Shown piece by piece: positions 1 through 7,933 of a stretch of 64,000 nt of DNA. Under the pieces are notes generated by a model. The model was given only the letters and a program-made list of their open reading frames with translations. It made no database searches and was not told the origin of the DNA. Position 1 is the first letter of the stretch. Every line of letters starts with the position of its first letter. The position numbers were made by a program, and so were the translations under genes. The stretch is from CALJIC01 sp039805565 (lineage in GTDB: Bacteria > Chloroflexota > Chloroflexia > Chloroflexales > Roseiflexaceae), in contig JBDLTZ010000241.1 in the NCBI GenBank assembly GCA_039805565.1, positions 9,596 through 73,595 on the forward strand, read 5' to 3'.

Positions 1-530
1 AGCGCGCCGGCGATGATGCCCAGGTTGTACAGGTTCGAGCCCACCGCCGGCAGCGTGAAGCGTTCGAACGACTCGAGCGTGGCTTTGGCGAGCCCGCCCA
101 CTCCGAGGAGCACCGGCTGGATCAGCAGCAGCCGCACGAGGTGGGCGGTGAGCGCCTGCTGCTCGGGGTCGAAACCGCGCCCCACCGTGAGCGCCACCAG
201 CGGCTCGGCAAGCAGCGCTACGACCCCGCAGCTCACCACGAGGCCCGCCAGCGCGACGTTGAGCACGCCGCTTGCCAACCGCCACGCGCCCTCGTCATCA
301 CCCTGGGCCAGGTGCTCGGAGAATACCGGGATGAAGGCCGAGCCGAGCGCGCCGCCGGCCACCACCAGGTAGATCAGGTCGGGGATCGTGAACGCCGCCC
401 GGTAGGCGTCGAGCTCGGGGCTGGTGCCGAACTGTGCCGAGATGATGATGTCCCGCGCGAGCCCGAGCAGGCGGCTCAGCAGGTACCCGGCGGCGACGAT
501 GAGCGTGTTGAGGATGGCCCTGCTGCGCAT
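1..530 (-). CDS. murJ: Lipid II flippase MurJ/MviN family, 5' part only
   Basis: Only the N-terminal 176 codons are in the window; the gene runs off the left edge. MurJ moves the lipid-linked peptidoglycan precursor (lipid II) across the cytoplasmic membrane. The translation opens with a hydrophobic segment and the family signature SRLLGLARD. It continues with the conserved ALDAYRAAF-like stretch (here ELDAYRAAFTIPDL), an AGGALGSAFIPVF motif and alternating hydrophobic helices typical of the MVF fold. ATG at 530 was chosen because the family N-terminus aligns there. The gene is divergent from rpsT; about 130 bp lie between the two starts and hold the rpsT promoter. Family assignment is firm, and the assigned role comes from the family. 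Confidence 0.88.
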   Translation of the reverse strand, partial: MRSRAILNTLIVAAGYLLSRLLGLARDIIISAQFGTSPELDAYRAAFTIPDLIYLVVAGGALGSAFIPVFSEHLAQGDDEGAWRLASGVLNVALAGLVVSCGVVALLAEPLVALTVGRGFDPEQQALTAHLVRLLLIQPVLLGVGGLAKATLESFERFTLPAVGSNLYNLGIIAGA

Positions 531-559
531 ACGGTGACGCACTACGGCGCGGCGTACAG

Positions 560-588
560 TTGCGCCGCGCCGGCCTTTCTGCTATAAT
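560..588 (+). promoter_or_regulatory. rpsT promoter (TTGCGC-17-TATAAT)
   Basis: A -35 box TTGCGC (560-565) and a perfect -10 TATAAT (583-588) are separated by 17 bp. Transcription should start near 595, giving a leader of about 70 nt before rpsT. The same -35 hexamer and spacing recur at 51900-51928, which suggests the sequence preferred by the housekeeping sigma factor here. Confidence 0.75.
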
Positions 589-664
589 CTGCCTTTAGTG
601 TGAGCGGCGGCAGACGGCGCTCCGCTCAGCATCAGCAGTGTTATTATACGGGAGAGACAAGGCT

Positions 665-940
665 TTGGCGAACACGAAGTCTGCAGAGAAGCGCATCCGC
701 ACTAACGAGCGCAAGGCCGAGCAGAACCGCACCTATCGCTCGCGCGTCAAGACGATGGTCAAGAAGGCCGAGCAGCTGATCCTCTCCGGCAAGGCCAGCG
801 ACGAGGCGGTGCGCGAGGCGGTCAGCACGCTTGACAAGGCGGCTACCAAGGGCGTCATCCACAAGAACAACGCGGCGCGCCGTAAGTCGCGCCTGATGAA
901 GAAGGTCAACGCCATCGCTGCCGCCGCGCAGACGAAGTAG
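665..940 (+). CDS. rpsT: 30S ribosomal protein S20
   Basis: S20 binds 16S rRNA in the small-subunit body and aids assembly. The product is 91 aa, highly basic and helical. It starts (M)ANTKSAEKRIR and carries the family-typical NNAARRKSRLMKKVN near the end. The start is a TTG codon at 665: it places the standard N-terminus exactly and sits 8 nt behind GGGAGAG (650-656). An in-frame ATG at 638 would add nine atypical residues. A rare initiation codon is common for rpsT and is linked to autogenous control in E. coli; whether that applies here is inference. The gene is monocistronic, with its own promoter and a terminator hairpin. Confidence 0.96.
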   Translation: MANTKSAEKRIRTNERKAEQNRTYRSRVKTMVKKAEQLILSGKASDEAVREAVSTLDKAATKGVIHKNNAARRKSRLMKKVNAIAAAAQTK

Positions 941-962
941 CGCTCCTTCTCCAGATTTCTCG

Positions 963-991
963 GCGGCCCCGGCGATCATCGCTGGGGCCGC
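963..991. terminator. Intrinsic-type hairpin between convergent genes
   Basis: GCGGCCCC (963-970) pairs with GGGGCCGC (984-991). The stem extends inward through GGCGA/TCGCT, leaving a three-base loop. It lies between rpsT and the convergent minus-strand gene ending at 1006, so it can serve both. The T-tract (TTCGTT) is weak. Confidence 0.7.
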
Positions 992-1005
992 TTCGTTATG
1001 CCGTC

Positions 1006-1353
1006 CTACCCGTCCTCGCGCTCGGGGTTGTCCAGGCGGAAGAAATTGCTCTGCGAGCCGTCGGCCTTCTGCTCCTGGTAGATGAACACCAGCTGGCGCT
1101 CGTCGAAGCTGCTGAACCAGTCCTCCCAGCCGATCTGCACCAGGCGGCTGCCCCCCTCGTCCTCTGCACCGGCGTTGAAATCGAAGCGCAGCACCCCCGG
1201 CCGCCCATCGTGGCGTGTCCCCGGCACGGTCGCTGGCGCCGCGCCGCGCTCCTCGGCCCACTTCTGGATAACCTCGTGGCTTCGTGTGGCGAGCGACTGC
1301 CCCGGCTTGTCGGCGCGCTCCTTGTGGTTGTGGATCCACTTCGCGTAGCGCAC
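1006..1353 (-). CDS. Conserved small protein of unknown function, N-terminus probably frameshifted
   Basis: The 115-aa frame contains ATRSHEVIQKWAEERG, PGVLRFDF, QIGWEDWFSSFDERQLVF and SNFFRLDNPE. These match a small family of bacterial hypothetical proteins sometimes mislabelled as glucan-branching enzyme; no activity is established. The frame opens at a GTG with no clear ribosome site. Codons upstream of that GTG still encode family-like sequence (PEDREFLEEHADSLSKTT) but no start codon before a TGA. A second frame supplies TTG ACC CAC CCC from 1417. Removing one base in the run CCACCCC near 1405-1410 would join them as MTHPEDREF. So the gene is either frameshifted or has a base-call error. 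It converges on rpsT. Confidence 0.6.
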   Translation of the reverse strand: MRYAKWIHNHKERADKPGQSLATRSHEVIQKWAEERGAAPATVPGTRHDGRPGVLRFDFNAGAEDEGGSRLVQIGWEDWFSSFDERQLVFIYQEQKADGSQSNFFRLDNPEREDG

Positions 1354-1441
1354 CGTGGTCTTGGAGAGCGAGTCGGCGTGCTCCTCGAGGAACTCGCGGT
1401 CTTCAGGGGTGGGTCAAGCCCTTGACACCCCCGAAGAAGAA

Positions 1442-1894
1442 CTAATCCGCCACCACCAGGTAGATGCCGCCCACGAGCATGGCCAGGCCGAGCCAGCCGC
1501 GCCAGGTGTGCTGCTCCCCGAGGAAGAGCACGCCGAACACGAACACGAACGCGACGCTGAGGCGGTCGAGCGCCGCGACCCGGCTGGCGAGACCGCTGCG
1601 GAGCGCCGCGAAGTAGGCCAGCCAGGAGACCGCGCCGGAGAGCGCCGCCAGCACGATGTACACCCAGGCCCGTCGATCGATGCTGGTCTGGCCGCCCCAG
1701 AGCGACTGAAGCTGGCCGGTGGCCAGGGTGACCGCCACGAGCATCGCCGCCATGATGATCGAGCGCAGGGTGGTCGCCAGTGCCGAGGGCACCTTCTCCA
1801 GGCCGATGCTACCGAAGATCGCGACGCCCGCGGCGCTGACCGCCGCGAGCAGACCGAGCCCAATCCAGCCGAAGGACTGCGATAGACCCGACAT
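1442..1894 (-). CDS. EamA/DMT-family transporter, single-domain
   Basis: 150 aa with about five hydrophobic helices, corresponding to one EamA repeat; classical drug/metabolite transporters contain two. Short EamA proteins usually work as dimers. The family exports or imports small metabolites, and the substrate cannot be read from sequence. The C-terminal half shows the conserved WLAYFAALRSG and SVAFVFVFGVLFLGE stretches. ATG 1894 lies 9 nt behind AAGGAG. About 90 bp separate its stop from the next minus-strand gene, so cotranscription with it is possible. Confidence 0.8.
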   Translation of the reverse strand: MSGLSQSFGWIGLGLLAAVSAAGVAIFGSIGLEKVPSALATTLRSIIMAAMLVAVTLATGQLQSLWGGQTSIDRRAWVYIVLAALSGAVSWLAYFAALRSGLASRVAALDRLSVAFVFVFGVLFLGEQHTWRGWLGLAMLVGGIYLVVAD

Positions 1895-2154
1895 GGTCCG
1901 CTCCTTTCTTGCGGGCCGCCTGCGCGACTCCGCGCAACAAGTATGCCAGCGCGCGTGCGTTCTATCTGCCGCCGTGGGGATATGGGCGGCGGTGTGGAGG
2001 AGGACGTTGGGAAGGGTTCCTGTATGATCCTCACGAGGCGGGTGTATAATTAAGCGGACGGTTGTCCGTTAGGTTCGAGTGTAGAAGACGCGCGTCCGGC
2101 TGTCAAGGAGCGACGGCGCGCGGCAGGCCGCTACGATGCGGCGGGAGCACCTCA

Positions 2155-2973
2155 ATGACATCCTGGCACGCGAACGACGTCGAGGCGAACGGTATTCGGC
2201 TGCACTACACGCGCACGGGCGGGGACAAGCCGCCGGTGCTGCTGACGCACGGCTTCTCGGACGACGGCCTCTGTTGGACGCCGGTGGCGAAGGCGCTCGA
2301 GGCGGACTACGACGTGATTATGCTGGACGCGCGCGGCCACGGCCACTCCGACGGCCCCGAGGAGGGGTACAGCTCGGCGCACCACGCCGCTGACGTGGCG
2401 GGGGTGATCGCGGCGCTCGGCCTGCGCAGGCCCGCCGTGCTGGGGCACTCGATGGGAGCGGCCACGGCGCTGGCGCTGGCGAGCGGCTACCCGGAGCTGC
2501 CGGGCGCCATTCTGCTGGAGGACCCGCCGCAGTGGTGGGTGCCGCAGCCCGATGCGGAGGCCGGGCGCGACGCGTGGCGGCAGCGCATGTGGGCCTGGGT
2601 GGTGGCGCTCAAGCGCAAGACGCGCGAGGAGTTGGTCGCGCAGCAGCGCGCCGAGACGCCGGAGTGGTCCGAGGAGGAGCTGGGGCCGTGGGCCGACGCC
2701 AAGCTCCGCCTGAGCATCAACGTCATGAGCCGCACGCCGAACGTCGCGAGCGACGCGGGGCAGCTGGGGCGCATCGCCTGCCCGGCGCTGCTGATCACCT
2801 CGGACCCGGAGCGCGGCGGGCTGGTCACGCCCGAGGGGGCCACGGCGCTCCAGGCGCTGGTGCCGCAGCTGCAGGTGGCGCGGATCACAGAGGCCGGGCA
2901 CAGCATCCGGCGTGACCAGCTCGGACGCTACCTCGAGGTGGTGCGCGGGTTCCTGGCCGAGCACGCGCGCTGA
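2155..2973 (+). CDS. Alpha/beta hydrolase
   Basis: 272 aa with the alpha/beta-hydrolase fold. The oxyanion-hole motif HGF is at 32-34, and the nucleophile elbow GHSMG is at 97-101 with Ser99. Asp in ITSDPE and His in EAGHS near the C-terminus complete a likely triad. A lid region follows the elbow (PPQWWVPQPDAEAG onward). Such enzymes cleave esters, lactones or C-C bonds; the substrate is unknown. The frame is open 31 codons further upstream, but ATG 2155 has GGGAG at proper spacing and gives the standard N-terminus. A TATAAT at 2045-2050 may be its -10 box. A GGGAGGG hairpin repeat follows the stop. Confidence 0.85.
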   Translation: MTSWHANDVEANGIRLHYTRTGGDKPPVLLTHGFSDDGLCWTPVAKALEADYDVIMLDARGHGHSDGPEEGYSSAHHAADVAGVIAALGLRRPAVLGHSMGAATALALASGYPELPGAILLEDPPQWWVPQPDAEAGRDAWRQRMWAWVVALKRKTREELVAQQRAETPEWSEEELGPWADAKLRLSINVMSRTPNVASDAGQLGRIACPALLITSDPERGGLVTPEGATALQALVPQLQVARITEAGHSIRRDQLGRYLEVVRGFLAEHAR

Positions 2974-2991
2974 TACACGGCGGGTGGTTGT

Positions 2992-3013
2992 AGGGAGGGG
3001 GCACGCCCTCCCT
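2992..3013. repeat. Intergenic hairpin repeat, AGGGAGGG family
   Basis: AGGGAGGG (2992-2999) and CCCTCCCT (3006-3013) flank a GGCACG loop. The same core occurs twice at 59042-59118. It may double as a terminator for the hydrolase gene. The rest of the 2974-3225 gap holds only a candidate promoter, TTCATC (3125-3130), 18 bp, TACAAT (3149-3154), for the next gene. Confidence 0.6.
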
Positions 3014-3225
3014 CGCCCGCGCCGCGAGACGTGTCCCGCGAGCTGCTTGTGCCGCCGTATCAGCCTGGCTCCCGCCGACCCTACACCGACGAAATCGTGC
3101 GGCTCACGCCGGCGCTGCCGGGTCTTCATCGAGGGCCGCGGGCCGCGGTACAATGGCGGACGCGCGCCCGAACGGACGACGCGGCACCCCACGTCTATCG
3201 CTGAACAGATCGAGGACCGTACGCC

Positions 3226-4245
3226 ATGACACAGTTACGAGCGCTGCTGGTTGGCGCCGGCGGGATGGGCCGGACCTGGGCCAAGAACCTGAGCGCCTGC
3301 GCGGACACGACGATCGCGAGCTGGGTGGACATCCGGCCGGGGGCGGCGGCCCAGGCCGCGGGGGAGCTCGGGCTGGAGGTGCCGCACACCGGCGAGGACC
3401 TCGAGCGAGCGCTGGCGGAGGTGCGGCCGGACTTCGTGGTGGACGTGACGGTGCCTGAGGCGCACCATGACGTTACGCTGACAGCGCTAGCCGCCGGTGT
3501 GCCGGTGCTCGGCGAGAAGCCGATGGCGGCGAGCATGGAGCAGGCCCGCGCGATGGTCGCCGCGTCGGAGAAGGCCGGCACGCTGTACATGGTGAGCCAG
3601 AGCCGGCGCTACGACGGGCGCCTGCACGCCTACCGCCGCCTGATCGAGCAGCACGCCGGGCAGGTGGGCATCCTGAACGCCGACTTCTACATCGGCGTGC
3701 ACTTCGGCGGCTTCCGCGACGAGATGGCGCACGTGCTGGTGCTGGACATGGCGATCCACACCTTCGATGCGGCGCGCTACCTGCTGGGAGACGCCGATCC
3801 GGTGGCGGTGTACTGCGAGGAGTTCAACCCCTCGTGGAGCTGGTACAGGGGGGACGCGAGCGCGGTGGCGATCTTCGAGATGGCCGGCGGGGCGCGCTTC
3901 ACCTACCGCGGCAGCTGGTGCGCCGAGGGGCGCCACACCTCGTGGGAGTCGGAGTGGCGCGCCGTCGGGCCGCGCGGCACGGCCACCTGGGATGGCAAGG
4001 ACGCGCTTGAGGCGGAGGCGGTGGCGGAGCGCGGCGGGTTCCACTCGACCTTCGCGCCCCACGTGGGTGAGGTGGAGCCAGATGTGCCGCACGGCATCGC
4101 CGGCTCGCTGCGCGACTTCGTGAACGCGCTGCGGACGGGGGCCACGCCGATGGGCGAGTGCCACGACAACATCAAGAGCCTGGCGATGGTCTTTGGGGCG
4201 ATCGAGTCGGCCACCACCGGGCAGCGCGTGGCGATCCGGATGTAG
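3226..4245 (+). CDS. Gfo/Idh/MocA-family NAD(P)-dependent oxidoreductase
   Basis: 339 aa. The N-terminal Rossmann domain carries GAGGMG at 10-15, and the conserved EKP is at 97-99 (VLGEKPMA). These enzymes oxidise or reduce sugars, inositols and related polyols; the C-terminal domain sets substrate choice. It resembles sugar dehydrogenases that lie beside glycoside hydrolases. ATG 3226 follows GAGG at about 8 nt. The gene converges with the AraC regulator and lies next to GH4 and GH51 enzymes, so a role in sugar conversion is inferred. Confidence 0.87.
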   Translation: MTQLRALLVGAGGMGRTWAKNLSACADTTIASWVDIRPGAAAQAAGELGLEVPHTGEDLERALAEVRPDFVVDVTVPEAHHDVTLTALAAGVPVLGEKPMAASMEQARAMVAASEKAGTLYMVSQSRRYDGRLHAYRRLIEQHAGQVGILNADFYIGVHFGGFRDEMAHVLVLDMAIHTFDAARYLLGDADPVAVYCEEFNPSWSWYRGDASAVAIFEMAGGARFTYRGSWCAEGRHTSWESEWRAVGPRGTATWDGKDALEAEAVAERGGFHSTFAPHVGEVEPDVPHGIAGSLRDFVNALRTGATPMGECHDNIKSLAMVFGAIESATTGQRVAIRM

Positions 4246-4310
4246 CAGCCGACCGAGAGACGATCGAGGACGAAGGACCAGGGACGGTCGCAACAGGAAC
4301 CAACGCGCCC

Positions 4311-5183
4311 CTACCGCATCTGGCGGCGGAAGGCGCCGGGGCTGAGGCGGAAGCGCTGGCGGAAGACGCGGCAGAAATGGTTGGCGTTGGCGAAGCCGCT
4401 GGCGCGGGCGATCGCCTCCACCGACTGGTCGGTGTGCACCAGGCGCCGCGCGGCCTCCTCGAGGCGCACCTGCTGGATGAAGTGCGCCGGCCCGAGCCCG
4501 GTGGCCTCCTTGAAGGTGTGGCTGAAGTGGCTGCGGCTCATGCCGTGGCGTGCCGCGACCTCGGCCACGCCAACCGGCCGCGCGAGTGATGCGAGCACGT
4601 AGCCGCGCACCGCCTCCAGCAGCCGCTCCCCCTCGCTCGGCGCTCCCCGGCCGCGCAGGGCGGCGCGCTCGTGCTCCCAGAGGAACTCGAACAGCGCGCG
4701 CTCGTGGGCGATCGAGTCGCGCGGGGTGGGCCGGCAGACGTGCTCGAGCAGGTCCACGGCGCGTAGCACCAGCGGGCTGCTCGGCTCGAGCGCCAGAATA
4801 GGCCCGCTCTCCTGCTGGCGGCGCGCCACCCGCTCCATGATGTACGGGTGGTGGACGATCACCCAGAGGAACGACCACCCGGAGGAGGCCGCGGGCAGGT
4901 AGTAGCTGTGCTCCGAGGGGATGATTGCTGTGAAGGCCGTGCCCGGGCGCTGGTGGTGCGCGGCGCCGCCGGACGCGTAGCAGCCCCAGCCGTCGAGCGT
5001 GTACTGGAACACCAGGTAGGGGTGGGCCGGATCGCCGCCGCGGCGCAGGCCGTCCCAGGCATACTGCGCCGGGGGGCGGCGCTCCTCGTAGCCGCCAAAG
5101 ATCTGAAGCTCGGGCGCGTAGAGGGTCACCCGCGGCACGCGCGCGGCGGTCATCTGCTTCAGACGCTGGATGAGCTGTTCCAT
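4311..5183 (-). CDS. AraC-family transcriptional regulator with cupin sensor domain
   Basis: 290 aa. The N-terminal half (about 20-170) looks like an AraC-type cupin ligand-binding domain (FQYTLDGWG, HSYYLP). The C-terminal 100 residues contain two helix-turn-helix units (VAEVAARHGMSRSHFSHTF and VEAIARASGFANANHFCRVFR) and end FRLSPGAFRR, the usual AraC/XylS terminus. Proteins of this shape sense sugars and activate adjacent transport or hydrolase genes. It is divergent from the GH4 gene across 114 bp that hold two direct repeats. Control of GH4 is therefore likely but inferred. Confidence 0.88.
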   Translation of the reverse strand: MEQLIQRLKQMTAARVPRVTLYAPELQIFGGYEERRPPAQYAWDGLRRGGDPAHPYLVFQYTLDGWGCYASGGAAHHQRPGTAFTAIIPSEHSYYLPAASSGWSFLWVIVHHPYIMERVARRQQESGPILALEPSSPLVLRAVDLLEHVCRPTPRDSIAHERALFEFLWEHERAALRGRGAPSEGERLLEAVRGYVLASLARPVGVAEVAARHGMSRSHFSHTFKEATGLGPAHFIQQVRLEEAARRLVHTDQSVEAIARASGFANANHFCRVFRQRFRLSPGAFRRQMR

Positions 5184-5218
5184 CGGCTCACAAAACGATC
5201 ATTGGTCGGCAATCCTGA

Positions 5219-5254
5219 CTATTGTAACGCATCCCCATAGCGTCTATTGTAGCG
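5219..5254 (+). promoter_or_regulatory. Paired direct repeats in the araC-like/GH4 divergent region
   Basis: CTATTGTAACG (5219-5229) and CTATTGTAGCG (5244-5254) match at 10 of 11 positions and start 25 bp apart. AraC-family proteins typically bind two direct half-sites. The repeats overlap a plausible GH4 promoter, TTGTAA (5222-5227), 17 bp, TATTGT (5245-5250). GH4 has GGAGG at 5279-5283 ahead of its ATG. Confidence 0.5.
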
Positions 5255-5297
5255 AACAAACGGATAGCCCCATTCCAACGGAGGAAGGCACACCCCT

Positions 5298-6941
5298 ATG
5301 TCTATCAAGATCGCCATGATCGGCGCCGGCTCGATCGGCTTCACCCGCCGCCTGATGCGGGACATTCTTTCGGTGCCGGAGCTGGCTGATACCACCTTCG
5401 CGCTCACCGACATCTCCGAGCAGAACCTTGAGATGGTGGCGCAGCTCTGCCGGCGCGACATCTCCGCCAACCAGCTCCCGGCGCAGATCATCGCCACCAC
5501 CGACCGCCGCGAGGCGCTGACCGACGCCGACTATGTGATCTGCATGATCCGGCAGGGCGGCCTGGCGGCGTTCCAGACCGACATCGACATCCCGCTGAAG
5601 TACGGCGTGGACCAGTGCGTGGGCGACACGATCTGCGCCGGCGGCATCATGTACGGCCAGCGCACGATCGCGGCGATGCTGGAGTTCTGCAAGGACATCC
5701 GCGAGGTCAGCAAGCCGGGCGCGCTGCTGCTGAACTACTCGAACCCGATGGCCATGAACACCTGGGCCTGCAATCAGTACGGCGGGGTGAGGACCATCGG
5801 CCTGTGCCACGGCGTGCAGGGCGCCCACTGGCAGATCACCAGCTGCATCGAGCACTGGGCGCGGCGCGAGGGCCTGCTTGCCGAGAACGAGGGCGACGCC
5901 AACCACAAGGACTACGCCTCGGGCAACGTCAATAAGCTGCACCGCCGCGAGGTGGATGTCATCTCCGCCGGCATCAATCACCAGACCTGGTTCGTGCATG
6001 TGCAGTGGCGCGGCGTGGACTTCATCAACGACGTGGGCAAGACGGTGACGCTGGGCGGCAAGCCGGTGACGGTACCGTCGCTGCTGGAGCTCTTTGAGCA
6101 GCACCCGGTCTTCCCCACCACCGAGAAGGTCCGCATCGACGTGCTGCGCCGCTTCGGCTACTACAGCACCGAGTCGAACGGCCACCTGAGCGAGTACCTG
6201 CCGTGGTACCGCAAGCGGACGGACGAGATCGAGCAGTGGATCGACCTGTCGAGCTGGATTAACGGCGAGACCGGCGGCTACCTGCGCGTCTGCACCGAGT
6301 CGCGCAACTGGTTCGAGACCGACTACCCGAACTGGCTGGCAGAGGTGCCGCCGCGCTTCACCCAGGAGACGCGCAGCGAGGAGCACGGCTCGTACATCAT
6401 TGAGGCGCTGGAGACCGGGCGCGTGTACCGCGGCCACTTCAATGTGATCAATACGGGTCACATCACCAACCTGCCGGACGGCTGCGTGATCGAGATCCCC
6501 GGCTACGTGGACCGCACTGGCATCAACATGCCGGTGGTGGGCGACCTGCCGCTGGCCTGTGCGGCCACCTGCTCGGTGAGCGTGCGGGTGCAGCAGATGA
6601 GCGTAGAGGCGGCGGTGCGCGGCGACGTGACGCTGCTGAAGCAGGCCATGCTGCACGACCCGCTGGTGGGCGCCGTCTGCAACCCGGAGGAGGTCTGGCA
6701 GATGACGGACGAGATGCTGGTGGCGCAGGCGCAGTGGCTGCCGCAGTACGCGGGGCAGATCGCCGCCGCCTCGGAGCGCCTGGGTCGCGCCGAGGCGAAC
6801 GGGACGCGCGTGCGGCTGCGCGAGACGGCCGGCGCGGTCCGCCTGCAGATCAAGTCCGTCGAGGAGATGGCGGAGAACGCGGCCAAGACCCGCGCGCTGG
6901 CGCAGGCCGCGGATAAGGGGAACATGACCAAGTCGCACTAG
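5298..6941 (+). CDS. Glycoside hydrolase family 4, alpha-galactosidase (MelA)-like
   Basis: 547 aa. GH4 enzymes use NAD+ and a divalent metal and work by oxidation-elimination-addition. The Rossmann motif GAGSIGF is at 9-15, NPMAMN at 149-154, the metal-binding CH pair at 170-171 (GLCHGVQG) and GINHQTW at 225-231. The closest remembered pattern is MelA (alpha-galactosidase): both share NPMAMNTWA, GLCH.VQG and GINH. The protein is about 90 residues longer than MelA. Part of the excess lies at 183-222, between the CH pair and GINH, and may alter the substrate pocket. Related GH4 members include alpha-glucosidases and alpha-galacturonidases, so the specificity is not certain. Confidence 0.85.
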   Translation: MSIKIAMIGAGSIGFTRRLMRDILSVPELADTTFALTDISEQNLEMVAQLCRRDISANQLPAQIIATTDRREALTDADYVICMIRQGGLAAFQTDIDIPLKYGVDQCVGDTICAGGIMYGQRTIAAMLEFCKDIREVSKPGALLLNYSNPMAMNTWACNQYGGVRTIGLCHGVQGAHWQITSCIEHWARREGLLAENEGDANHKDYASGNVNKLHRREVDVISAGINHQTWFVHVQWRGVDFINDVGKTVTLGGKPVTVPSLLELFEQHPVFPTTEKVRIDVLRRFGYYSTESNGHLSEYLPWYRKRTDEIEQWIDLSSWINGETGGYLRVCTESRNWFETDYPNWLAEVPPRFTQETRSEEHGSYIIEALETGRVYRGHFNVINTGHITNLPDGCVIEIPGYVDRTGINMPVVGDLPLACAATCSVSVRVQQMSVEAAVRGDVTLLKQAMLHDPLVGAVCNPEEVWQMTDEMLVAQAQWLPQYAGQIAAASERLGRAEANGTRVRLRETAGAVRLQIKSVEEMAENAAKTRALAQAADKGNMTKSH

Positions 6942-6957
6942 GGCTTCGGGAAGCTGC

Positions 6958-7007
6958 CAGAGGGCGGGTGTCGGAGAGGGGCTGCTCCCCCCGACACCCG
7001 CCCTCTG
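6958..7007 (+). terminator. Strong hairpin after the GH4 gene
   Basis: A perfect 17-bp stem (6958-6974 with 6991-7007) has a 16-nt loop that itself contains GGGGCTGCTCCCC. It begins 16 nt after the GH4 stop. There is no good T-run, but the stem is strong enough to stop or protect transcript ends. The loop core belongs to the AGGGGC/GCCCCT intergenic repeat family. Confidence 0.6.
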
Positions 7008-7030
7008 CGGTTGGGTACCTGGCCTTTGCC

Positions 7031-7800
7031 CTAGATCTGGTAGGCGGCGATGGTCTGCTGGCGCGACTGGGCCAGTGCGTGCAGATCCTGCGCCGCGCGC
7101 TCGGCCTGGCGCGTGCTGGCGAGCGCCTGGGCAGTCGCCTGCTGGATGGACTGCATGGCCTGCCCGACCTGCTCGACGGCGACCGTGGCCTGGTGCGCAC
7201 CCTCCGCGATCTGCCCGCTCACGCCGCTCTCCACCTCGCGCCGCCTCGATCGCCGCGTTGAGCGCCAGCAGGTTCGACTGGTCTGCCAGCTCCGAGACCG
7301 TGGTCGTGATCGCCCCGATGGCCTGGGTCTGCTCGACTAGCGCCAGGATCGTCTGCGCGATGCTCTCGACCCGCGACCGGATCTGCCCCATGCTCTGGAC
7401 CGTATCCTCGACTGCCTGCGCGCCGTGCTTGGCCGCCTGGAGTGCCCCCTGGCCGTCCTGCGCCACCTGCGCCACCTGCTTGACCTCGCCGGTCAGCCCG
7501 TGGAGGCTGGCGACCACGATGTTGAGCCCTTCACTGAGCTGCCCGAGCGTGCCGCTCTGCCCTACTGTCAGTCCCTGGGTGAGGTCGCCGCGCACAACGC
7601 GCTGCGCGAAGGCAAGGTACTCGGCCACGGTGTGCTCCAGCAGCTCGCGGCTGGCTATCTCCGCCTGGCGCAGCTCCTGCTCGGTCACGCGCACGGGCCT
7701 CGCTCTCGCGGCCGGTATGCAGGGCGGCCGTCATCTGGTTGAAGGCGTTGGCCAGCACGCCCAACTCATCGCAGCTCCGCACCTCGACGCGGGGGTGTGA
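7031..7800 (-). pseudogene. Remnant of a methyl-accepting chemotaxis receptor
   Basis: Three consecutive reading frames together spell the cytoplasmic part of a chemoreceptor. The first frame (upstream of about 7700) gives a HAMP end, CDELGVLANAFNQM. The second (about 7694-7235) gives the methylation helix and the hairpin tip, ending QSNLLALNAAIEAAR. The third (7234-7031) resumes at ESGVSGQIAEGAHQATVAVEQ and ends IAAYQI. One frameshift lies near 7690-7700. A second break near 7230-7240 also removes the usual GEHGRGFAVVADEVR block, about 30 codons. The periplasmic sensor and first membrane helices are absent. It cannot make a working receptor and is probably residue of an old sugar-chemotaxis gene. 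Confidence 0.8.
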
Positions 7801-7838
7801 TCGGGCCTCGTACGAGTGTGGTGGGGAGGAACCAACGC

Positions 7839-7876
7839 GACAGAGCGGAGCCGCGATTTCGCAGCTCCGCTCTGTC
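7839..7876 (-). terminator. Hairpin downstream of the GH51 genes
   Basis: GACAGAGCGGAGC (7839-7851) and GCTCCGCTCTGTC (7864-7876) form a perfect 13-bp stem. A secondary GCGA/TCGC pairing lies inside the loop. It lies 58 nt beyond the stop of the minus-strand arabinofuranosidase gene, so it is most likely that gene's terminator; a T-run is lacking. Confidence 0.6.
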
Positions 7877-7933
7877 TATTGGGTAGGGGCGTCCGGCAGC
7901 ACGGAGGTCTACCTGGGCGCCCTGCCGGCGCGC

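Noticed and set aside
5244..7694. 816-codon minus-strand ORF
   Set aside because: Only its first part (about 7694-7235) carries chemoreceptor homology; the rest is antisense to GH4 with shadow composition. The useful part is reported as a pseudogene.
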